This document shows positions 4,757 to 10,365 of a DNA stretch of 11,499 bases, in pieces; within the stretch, counting starts at the first letter, position 1; each line of letters opens with the position of its first letter. Where the stretch lies: assembly GCA_014534295.1 (NCBI GenBank), contig JACVRU010000045.1, positions 1 through 11,499 on the forward strand. The letters are read 5' to 3'. Made by a program: the position numbers and the translations under genes. Origin of the DNA: Thermoleophilia bacterium. Its GTDB lineage: Bacteria > Actinomycetota > Thermoleophilia > Gaiellales > Gaiellaceae. A model generated the notes under the pieces. That model saw only the letters and a program-made list of their open reading frames with translations, was not told the origin of the DNA and ran no database searches.

Positions 4757-6124
4757 CTATCGCCGCGCGGCGGCGGCGACACGGTCGAAGTCCGCGAGCT
4801 GCCGATCCGCCCAGGCCGCGACGTCGTGCTCGCGGACGTGGGCCCGGATCGCCTCGAGGCGGCGCCGCCGCTCCGCCGGAGCCAGCTCCAGAGCCTCGTG
4901 GATTGCATCGGCCTGCCCGGAGACGTCGAACGGGTCGACCCGCACGACCCACTCTCCCAGCTCTTCGACGGCGCCTGTGTTGTCGGATAGGACAACCACG
5001 CCGTTCCGCTCGTTGGCGAGCGGCGCCTCCTTCGCAACGAGGTTGAGCCCGTCCATCACCGAGTTGACGAGCAGTACGTCGAACTGGCGGTACCCGGCCA
5101 CCGCCTCGGCGAAGTCGTCGTTTACGCGCACGTCCACGGCCCCCGGAAAGCGCTCCTCGACCGCCGCCGCCGTTCGCTCGATCTCCGCGAGGTACTCGGC
5201 GTAGACGGGAATCTCGAGGCGGGAAGGGTTGAGCAGCGCGAGCATGCCGACGCGCCCGTGGGCGTCCGGGTGGCGCTCGAGGTAGAGCTCGAACGCCCGT
5301 AGCCCGCGGACGACGTTCTTCGACGGGTCCGTGCGGTCGACCCTGACGACCAGCCGCTCGGGCCTCCGGGCCACGATCGCCCGCTCCGCGGCGAGAACCG
5401 CCTCGCTGCCGGCGAGCTCCTCGAACTCGTCCGCGTCGACGGAGATCGGGTGCGCCGTGACGAGGACGGCCCCGGGGCCGCGGCCGAGGATCTCCCCCGT
5501 CGAGCGCAGGAAGCTCTGCCGCCACCGGTCGGCGTGGAAGCCGACGACGTCGTTCGCCAGGAGGCCGTCGTGGACCGCGGTCGCCAGCCGGCCCGGAAGC
5601 TGCCGCCACGCGGAGGGCTCGGGCCACGGGATGTGGACGAAGTGCGCGAGCAGAGCGTCCGGCCTGGCCTCGCGGACGTAGCGCGGCGCGAGGTAGAGGT
5701 GGTAGTCCTGGAAGAACACGGTCGCACCGGGATCGGCGTCGAGTTCCGCGAGGACGGCGTCAGCGAACGCCCGGTTGACGACGGCGTAGCCCTCGTCCCA
5801 GGCCTCCTCCAGGCCTTCGGCCGGCACTGGCGAGAGCCCGTGCTGGACGAACCACAGGGCCGGGTTCGAGACGACGTCGTAGAACCCGTGGTACGCCCGC
5901 TCGTCGTGGGCCACGAACCGGACCTCCTCGTGGGAGCCCACCTCGCGGTCCTCCGGCGTCATCGCGCTCGCGATCCACGTCACGTCCTGGTGGGCGAGCA
6001 GACCGGAGAGGGCCGTCACGAGGCCGCCCGCGCCCCGCCCGGTGACGAGCTCCCCGCCCTCCCGCCGGAAGCTCACCGGTCCACGGTTGGAGACGACGAT
6101 CAGCCTGCGGCCCCCCTGCGGCAT
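4757..6124 (-). CDS. otsA: GT20 trehalose-6-phosphate synthase homologue (OtsA-like), with divergent sugar-phosphate motif
   Basis: Expected reaction: UDP- or ADP-glucose plus glucose-6-phosphate gives trehalose-6-phosphate. Seen in the 455-aa form from ATG 6124: VSNRGPVSF (11-19), GRGAGGLVTAL (29-39), FQDYHLYLAPRYV (138-150), HFVHIPWPEP (161-170), NDVVGFHADRWRQ (191-203), RVDRTDPSKN (261-270), NSVMDGLNLVAKE (354-366) and PFDVSGQADAIHEAL (398-412). These give the GT-B fold of GT20 in order. The usual VDR-LDYSKG block reads VDR-TDPSKN, so acceptor preference may differ; glucosylglycerol-phosphate-type synthases and VldE-like pseudoglycosyltransferases are more distant options. There is no fused phosphatase domain and no otsB nearby. 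An in-frame TTG at 6133 would add three residues. It is divergent from prs by 26 bases and its stop lies ten bases before moaC, so it could be the first gene of that operon. Confidence 0.85.
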   Translation of the reverse strand: MPQGGRRLIVVSNRGPVSFRREGGELVTGRGAGGLVTALSGLLAHQDVTWIASAMTPEDREVGSHEEVRFVAHDERAYHGFYDVVSNPALWFVQHGLSPVPAEGLEEAWDEGYAVVNRAFADAVLAELDADPGATVFFQDYHLYLAPRYVREARPDALLAHFVHIPWPEPSAWRQLPGRLATAVHDGLLANDVVGFHADRWRQSFLRSTGEILGRGPGAVLVTAHPISVDADEFEELAGSEAVLAAERAIVARRPERLVVRVDRTDPSKNVVRGLRAFELYLERHPDAHGRVGMLALLNPSRLEIPVYAEYLAEIERTAAAVEERFPGAVDVRVNDDFAEAVAGYRQFDVLLVNSVMDGLNLVAKEAPLANERNGVVVLSDNTGAVEELGEWVVRVDPFDVSGQADAIHEALELAPAERRRRLEAIRAHVREHDVAAWADRQLADFDRVAAAARR

Positions 6125-6150
6125 CCGACCCAAGCCTAGATACTCCGCGC
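6125..6150. promoter_or_regulatory. Divergent 26-bp promoter gap between otsA-like gene and prs
   Basis: Only 26 bases separate ATG 6124 (minus) from GTG 6151 (plus). On the plus strand, GATACT at 6139-6144 (within TAGATACT) looks like a -10 element. A transcript starting seven bases downstream would begin at about 6151, that is, on the prs GTG, and no Shine-Dalgarno precedes that GTG. On the minus strand, TAGGCT (6138-6133) fits the TANNNT -10 pattern and would place the start near 6126, two bases before the otsA ATG. No convincing -35 is seen on either side. This reads as back-to-back leaderless promoters, which is inference from spacing. Confidence 0.4.
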
Positions 6151-7101
6151 GTGAACGACGAGCCGGTCGTCGTCGGTGGGTCGGGCAGCCCCAGGCTGAC
6201 GGCGGCGATCTGCGACGAGCTCGGCGTCGAGCCCGCCCGCGGCGAGACCCGCCGGTTCGGCGAGGGGACGCTGTTCGTCCGGATCCTCGAGAACGTCCGC
6301 GGCCGGCAGGTCTACGTCGTCCAGTCGACCGTCTTCCCGACCAACGACAACGTGGTCGAGCTCCTCTTCTGGCTCGACGCCTGCAGTCGCGCGAGCGCGG
6401 CGTCGGTGACCGCGGTCGTTCCCTACTTCAGTTACGGAAAGGGGGACAAGAAGGACGAGCCGCGCGTGTCGATCCGCGCCCGGGTCCTCGCCGACGCGAT
6501 CGAGGCGGCGGGCGCGAGCCGGATGGTCACGATGGACCTCCACGCACCGCAGATCCAGGGTTTCTTCAAGCTCCCCGTCGACGACCTGTACGCGCTGCCG
6601 CTCATCGCCGACGGAATCCGCGGGCTGTGCCTCGACGATCCGGTGGTCGTCTCCCCGGACGCGGGCTACGCCAAGATGGCGCGCCGCTACGCGTCGCGGC
6701 TCGGTGCCGGCTTCGCCCTCGTCGACAAGGCTCGGCCGGGACACGGCGAGGAGGTCGAGGTGACCGACCTGATCGGGGACGTCGCCGGCCGCGAGGCGGT
6801 GATCGTGGACGACTTCATCGCTTCGGGAGGCACGCTGGCCGAGGCCGCGTCGAAGCTGGTCGAGCGTGGCGCCCGCTCGGTCTACGCCGCCGCTACGCAC
6901 GGCCTCTTCTCGGGCGACGCCGCCTCGAAGCTGGCCGCGAGCCCGATCGAGCGCGTGATCGTCACGGACACGGTCGAGACCCAACCCGCGCCGCTAGGGC
7001 CCAAGGTCGAGGTCGTGTCGGTCGCCCCGCTGTTCGCGGAGGCGATCCGCCGCATCCACGCTCGCGAGAGCGTCAGCGTCCTGTTCGAGGACGGCGGCTA
7101 G
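6151..7101 (+). CDS. prs: Ribose-phosphate pyrophosphokinase (PRPP synthase)
   Basis: Makes PRPP from ribose-5-phosphate and ATP in the cytoplasm, feeding purine, pyrimidine, His, Trp and NAD synthesis. 316 aa, the usual length. Seen: FPTNDNVVELL (62-72); ATP-binding stretch VVPYFSYGKGDKKDEPR (89-105); TMDLHAPQIQGFF (127-139) with metal-binding His131; the flexible-loop pair Lys193-x-Arg195 in VDKARPG (191-197); and the PRPP-binding loop VIVDDFIASGGT (217-228). Two blocks differ from common class I enzymes: KGDKK where ARQDRK is typical, and DDFIASGGT where DDMIDTAGT is typical. It may therefore belong to a divergent branch with different allosteric control. It is the only plus-strand gene, starts at GTG, and appears leaderless. 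Its TAG overlaps the stop of a minus-strand small frame. Confidence 0.93.
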   Translation: MNDEPVVVGGSGSPRLTAAICDELGVEPARGETRRFGEGTLFVRILENVRGRQVYVVQSTVFPTNDNVVELLFWLDACSRASAASVTAVVPYFSYGKGDKKDEPRVSIRARVLADAIEAAGASRMVTMDLHAPQIQGFFKLPVDDLYALPLIADGIRGLCLDDPVVVSPDAGYAKMARRYASRLGAGFALVDKARPGHGEEVEVTDLIGDVAGREAVIVDDFIASGGTLAEAASKLVERGARSVYAAATHGLFSGDAASKLAASPIERVIVTDTVETQPAPLGPKVEVVSVAPLFAEAIRRIHARESVSVLFEDGG

Positions 7102-7205
7102 CCGGACGCCCCCATCTTCGGCCGGTGCTTGGCCGGCAGGCCGCGGTGGATGTCCCCCGGCTTGAGACCGCGCTCCTCGAGCAATGCGTCGACCTTCGCC
7201 TCCAT
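7098..7205 (-). CDS. Small hypothetical reading frame, perhaps the tail of a frameshifted gene
   Basis: A 35-codon frame from ATG 7205 to TAG 7098. Its protein begins MEAKVDALLEERGLKPGDIH and ends RGLPAKHRPKMGASG: an acidic helix-like part, then a basic tail. The frame is open further upstream without a start, to the treT stop at 7296, with in-frame residues just before the ATG reading NESPDSDER. I recognise no family. The composition is less random than the shadow frames around it. Another frame immediately upstream encodes EKTAALFLVSWVG, and removing one G from the GGGG at 7234-7237 joins the two smoothly into VSWVGNESPDSDERMEAK. It could be a degraded gene, a homopolymer error or chance. 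There is only a weak purine stretch before the ATG, and the stop overlaps that of convergent prs. Confidence 0.35.
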   Translation of the reverse strand: MEAKVDALLEERGLKPGDIHRGLPAKHRPKMGASG

Positions 7206-7295
7206 CCGCTCGTCGCTGTCCGGCGACTCGTTGCCCCACCCAGCTGACGAGGAACAGGGCCGCGGTCTTCTCCGCGCGGTGAGGGCTGAAGCCGG

Positions 7296-8585
7296 CTAGA
7301 CCGCGACCGTCACGAGCTCGACGTCCTCGGCGCCGGAGCCGGCGAGCCGGTTGAAGAGCGCGAGCCAGTCGCGGAGAAGCCTGGGCATCAGAAAGCGCCG
7401 GCGGACGTGCTCCTTGCCGCGCAGGGCCAGCTCCCGCGCGGCGGCCGGGTCGTCGAGGATCTCGACGCACGCCCGGGCGCACTCCTGCGGCGAACCGACG
7501 AGCCAGCCGGTGACGCCGTCGTCGACCTGCACGACGATCCCGCCCACCCGACCGGCCACGGTCGGCCGCGCCTTCCACAGGGCCTCCGAGACTGTGAGGC
7601 CGAACCCCTCGCGGACCGACTTCTGGATCACGGCGGCCGAGTGCACCTGGAAGGCGTTGACCTCCACCGAGCCGACGTTGTTGAGGTTCGAGAGGATGAA
7701 GATGTCGGGATCGCCGCCCGCGTGGGCGACCGTCCGGTTGTAATAGTCCCAGCCCTCTGGGTCGTCGTGGGCCATCGACCCGACGAGCGCGAGCTGCACG
7801 TCGGGGTGGCGCGCCTTGACGAGGCGGTACGCGTCGATCACGCCGAGCGGGTCCTTCCACGGGTCGAAGCGCGACACCTGGGTCAGCAGCGGTCGTGAGA
7901 CGTCCACGCCGAACTGATCGACGATGTAAGCCGCGTCCTCGGCCGAGAGGGCCATGTTTTTCGGCGCGAGCGGGTCGATCGCGGGCGGCCAGATGTAGGA
8001 CGCCGGCAGGCCCGCGCCGCCCGGCACGTAGTCCTCGAGATGGAAGATCGCGGCGTCGTAGCGCCGGATCGACGGGACCAGGAAGTCCAACACCTCGGGG
8101 TTGGGGCTCGAGAGGTCGATGTGGCACCGCCAGATCCACTTCGCCGTCGAGTCCCCGGCGGCGTCGATCATCCCCGCCGGCTGTGGGTCGTGGACGATGA
8201 CGAAGTCGTAGTCGCCGCCGAAGCGCTCGGCGTTCAGTCGCTGGTAGCGACCGAAGGTCTCCCGCTGCTGCGCGGTCAGGCCGCCGGGCTCTCCCTGGAG
8301 CGCGTTGTGGATGCGCTTCGTGACGTCGTAGAACTCGTCGGCACCGTGGATGATCCGCCACTCGACGTCGAGGCCGGCGTCCGCCATCAGGGGCACAAGC
8401 GTGTAGTTGATCTCCGCGACGCCGCCCCCGAACGCCGTCGCCGACAGGTGGACGACGCGCTTGCCCGCGAGCGGCTCGGCGAGCCGCCGGATCTCGTGCA
8501 TCAGCCCGCGCGCGGCGATCGTCGCGTAGTCCCCCAGCGACTTCGTGCCGACGTTGACGACCGGGAGCATCCGGCCCGCGAGCAT
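7296..8585 (-). CDS. treT: TreT-like trehalose synthase (GT4 glycosyltransferase)
   Basis: TreT forms trehalose directly from a nucleoside-diphosphate glucose and free glucose, with no phosphatase needed. 429 aa. Seen: HLSATAFGGGVAEINYTLVP (46-65), the glycine-rich donor loop typical of TreT; EWRIIHGADEFYDVTKRIHN (75-94), which closely follows the TreT pattern; VHDPQP (131-136); IWRCHIDLSSPNP (151-163); the donor-phosphate residues in SRFDPWKDP (238-246); and EGFGLTVSE (326-334), the GT4 E-x7-E motif. ATG 8585 has GAGGG (8593-8597) seven bases upstream and sits 14 bases after the anti-sigma kinase stop, so the two are probably co-transcribed. The frame stays open far upstream, but that part lies opposite rsbW and is a shadow. 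Nucleotide donor (ADP- or UDP-glucose) and reversibility cannot be told. The family is confident. Confidence 0.88.
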   Translation of the reverse strand: MLAGRMLPVVNVGTKSLGDYATIAARGLMHEIRRLAEPLAGKRVVHLSATAFGGGVAEINYTLVPLMADAGLDVEWRIIHGADEFYDVTKRIHNALQGEPGGLTAQQRETFGRYQRLNAERFGGDYDFVIVHDPQPAGMIDAAGDSTAKWIWRCHIDLSSPNPEVLDFLVPSIRRYDAAIFHLEDYVPGGAGLPASYIWPPAIDPLAPKNMALSAEDAAYIVDQFGVDVSRPLLTQVSRFDPWKDPLGVIDAYRLVKARHPDVQLALVGSMAHDDPEGWDYYNRTVAHAGGDPDIFILSNLNNVGSVEVNAFQVHSAAVIQKSVREGFGLTVSEALWKARPTVAGRVGGIVVQVDDGVTGWLVGSPQECARACVEILDDPAAARELALRGKEHVRRRFLMPRLLRDWLALFNRLAGSGAEDVELVTVAV

Positions 8586-8599
8586 AGCGACGCCCTCGG
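8586..8599 (-). promoter_or_regulatory. Ribosome binding site and 14-bp junction before treT
   Basis: After the rsbW-like TAG (8600-8602) the minus strand reads CCGAGGGCGTCGCT and then ATG. GAGGG at 8593-8597 with a seven-base spacer is a good Shine-Dalgarno and fixes the treT start against the much longer open frame behind it. Confidence 0.65.
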
Positions 8600-9025
8600 C
8601 TACGCCAGGCGCTTCACGAAGCGGAGCCGCGAGCCGCCGGCGTCGGAACTCAGCTCGAACTCGTCGGCGATCGCTCGGATGATCGCGATCCCCAGACCGC
8701 CCTCGGAGAGCTCGTCGCCGTTCCCGTCGCGCGGCTCGAGGTCGAACCCGGCCCCGGTGTCGGCGACCTCGACCTCCAGCCGCCGAGGGTCGAGCCGGTA
8801 GACGACCTCGACCACTCCGCCCGCATCGGCATAGGCATGCCGGACGGAGTTCGAGGCGGCCTCGGTGATCGCGAGCTTGAGGTCGGCGAGCGTCTCCTCC
8901 CGGAACGCCTGGACGCGCGCGAGGCCCGCGAGGGCGAGCCGGCACAGGGACACGTACTCGGCCTTGGCCGGGATCGTGAGCCTGACGACGTGCTCGCCCG
9001 TGGTCACACTTGCGCCGTTTCCCAC
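8600..9025 (-). CDS. RsbW/SpoIIAB-type anti-sigma factor serine kinase (HATPase)
   Basis: A 141-residue stand-alone GHKL ATPase. Such proteins bind and silence an alternative sigma factor, and phosphorylate a STAS anti-anti-sigma partner. Seen: N-box ITEAASNSVRHAY (53-65; Glu55 and Asn59 for Mg-ATP); G1 box ADTGAGFD (88-95); and G2 box EGGLGIAII (108-116). There is no membrane segment, no HisKA dimerisation helix and no receiver, so it is not a two-component kinase. Start: GTG 9025 is the first possible start after an in-frame TAG at 9053-9055; GTG 9007 is an alternative that removes six residues. A GGAGG at 9043-9047 is too far away (17 bases) to serve GTG 9025 normally. treT follows after 14 bases. 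No sigma factor or STAS partner gene is in the window, so the target is unknown. Confidence 0.85.
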   Translation of the reverse strand: MGNGASVTTGEHVVRLTIPAKAEYVSLCRLALAGLARVQAFREETLADLKLAITEAASNSVRHAYADAGGVVEVVYRLDPRRLEVEVADTGAGFDLEPRDGNGDELSEGGLGIAIIRAIADEFELSSDAGGSRLRFVKRLA

Positions 9026-9110
9026 AGGATTGGCAGACCAAACCTCCGATTTCTACCGAAACCGTTGCTTGTGGCTCGTCGGGTCCCCTTTGCCCGACAG
9101 GGTCGAGTCC
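9026..9110. other. 85-bp intergenic region upstream of the rsbW-treT pair
   Basis: Between the htrA-like stop (9111) and the rsbW-like GTG (9025). It is visibly less GC-rich than its surroundings around 9026-9062. On the minus strand TAGAAA (9055-9050) is a weak -10 candidate and GGAGG (9047-9043) a strong purine tract, but neither is well spaced for the annotated start. No hairpin with a T-run is visible. It is a plausible site for a promoter that separates rsbW-treT from the kinase-protease pair. Confidence 0.3.
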
Positions 9111-10361
9111 TTAACCCGTCGGCGCCGAGGGACGCTCCTCAGGCCGGAGCGGCACGTCCACCCGGCGGCCGTCGCGCAGCACGGTGAAGAGAGCCTCGGT
9201 GCCCGCCCTGAGCTCGTTCGTGACGATGCGCACGAGCTCGCTCCCATCGTCGATGCGCTGTCCGTTGACGGCGATGACCACGTCGCCGCCCACCCTCACC
9301 TCCTGGCCCTGAAAGGTCAGCGTCCGGGAGGCGCCGCGCAGGCCCGCCTTGGCAGCGGGCCCGTCCGCGACGACGTCGACGAGGAAGGCGCCTCGCTCGA
9401 CCTCGAGGTCGAGCTCACGGCTGAGCGCGGGCCACAGGTCGTTCGTCGTCACGCCGATATAGGCGTAGGAGACCTTCCCGCGGGCGATCAGGTCCTCCAT
9501 CGAGCGCCGGGCGGAGTTGATCGGCACGGCGAAGCCGACGCCCTCGGAGAGGCCAGAGGTGCTCCGGATCTGGGCATTGATCCCGATCACGCGCCCGCGG
9601 GCGTCGAAGAGGGGCCCGCCCGAGTTGCCGCGGTTGATGGGGGCGTCGATCTGGATCGCGTCGACGATCGAGTAGCGGGACGTCAACGTCGGAATCGTCC
9701 GGCCCGTGGCCGAGACGATCCCGGTGGCGAGCGAGTTCTCGGCCCCGAACGGGCTGCCGATCGCGGCCACCGGCTCGCCGACGAGGACCTGCGAGGAGTC
9801 CCCGAGCGGGACAGGGGAGAGCGCATGGCGCGCGGGGTCGACCTTGAGCACCGCGACGTCGTCGAAGACGTCCCAGCCCACGATGCGGGCCGGGACGCGG
9901 TCGCCGTCTCGAAAGCCGACGAAGACTTCCCTCGCCGGCCGCACGTCCCCCGGGTCGACGGCCGGGCCCGCCGTCGTGATCACGTGGGCTGCGGTGAGGA
10001 CGTAGCCGTCCTCGGTGGCGACGAATCCTGAGCCCTGACCGCCGTCGCCCGACGCCGCGGTTTCCGGGAAGTACGCGAAGATCGTGACCACCCCCTCGGC
10101 CCGCGCGTCGTAGATCCGCGCCGGCTCGAAGCCCGCGCCCTCGAGCGGCCGCGCCACCGAGCGCGGAGGGGGCTCCTGCTCGTCCGTGAGCGTGAAGCCG
10201 GGCGCCTGCGAGAAGACGGTCTGCGTGCGGCTCGGGCCGACCCAGTCGAGTGCCGAGCCGAGCGCGAGCGCAACCGCGGCGCCGATGACGGCGGCGAGGA
10301 CGGAGATGAGCGCGAGGAGGCCCGGGCGCATGCCGCGGCCACTGTAGCGGCGGCGGTCCAT
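9111..10361 (-). CDS. HtrA/DegP-like S1C serine protease with PDZ domain, membrane anchored
   Basis: Envelope quality-control protease, 416 aa. Seen: a short basic N-terminus and one uncleaved-looking membrane segment (about 13-36), then a Pro-rich linker (about 50-75), which places the catalytic part outside the cytoplasm. Trypsin-like domain with the full triad: His126 in LTAAHV, Asp168 in FDDVAVLKV and Ser247 in RGNSGGP. A single PDZ domain runs from about 300 to 400, with YIGVTT (301-306) and GPAAKAGLRG (334-343), then GDVVIAVNGQRI (359-370). One PDZ domain and an anchor resemble actinobacterial PepD/HtrA and DegS more than two-PDZ DegP. ATG 10361 lies four bases after the histidine kinase stop, so the two are surely co-transcribed. 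A second ATG at 10331 (residue 11) would still keep the anchor. Confidence 0.92.
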   Translation of the reverse strand: MDRRRYSGRGMRPGLLALISVLAAVIGAAVALALGSALDWVGPSRTQTVFSQAPGFTLTDEQEPPPRSVARPLEGAGFEPARIYDARAEGVVTIFAYFPETAASGDGGQGSGFVATEDGYVLTAAHVITTAGPAVDPGDVRPAREVFVGFRDGDRVPARIVGWDVFDDVAVLKVDPARHALSPVPLGDSSQVLVGEPVAAIGSPFGAENSLATGIVSATGRTIPTLTSRYSIVDAIQIDAPINRGNSGGPLFDARGRVIGINAQIRSTSGLSEGVGFAVPINSARRSMEDLIARGKVSYAYIGVTTNDLWPALSRELDLEVERGAFLVDVVADGPAAKAGLRGASRTLTFQGQEVRVGGDVVIAVNGQRIDDGSELVRIVTNELRAGTEALFTVLRDGRRVDVPLRPEERPSAPTG

Positions 10362-10365
10362 GGGC

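Noticed and set aside
4757..6124. Calling the GT20 protein a VldE-type pseudoglycosyltransferase
   Set aside because: No aminocyclitol (validamycin-type) genes are near, and the other sugar-binding motifs look like ordinary OtsA; kept only as a distant alternative.
7121..7137. Inverted repeat GCCGG-N7-CCGGC after prs as a terminator
   Set aside because: The stem is only five base pairs with no T-run after it, and such repeats are expected by chance at this GC content.
6994..8361. 455-codon minus-strand frame across treT, the 3' gap and the end of prs
   Set aside because: It is a shadow of treT over most of its length. Only its short part at about 7237-7300 looks coding, and that is reported as the possible frameshifted gene.
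7296..9041. 581-codon frame starting at TTG 9041 with CQSCGKRRKC near the start, which could suggest a zinc-finger fusion to treT
   Set aside because: The first 150 codons are Arg/Ala/Pro-rich and lie opposite the well-supported rsbW-like frame. treT has its own good Shine-Dalgarno at 8593-8597, and TreT proteins do not carry this extension.
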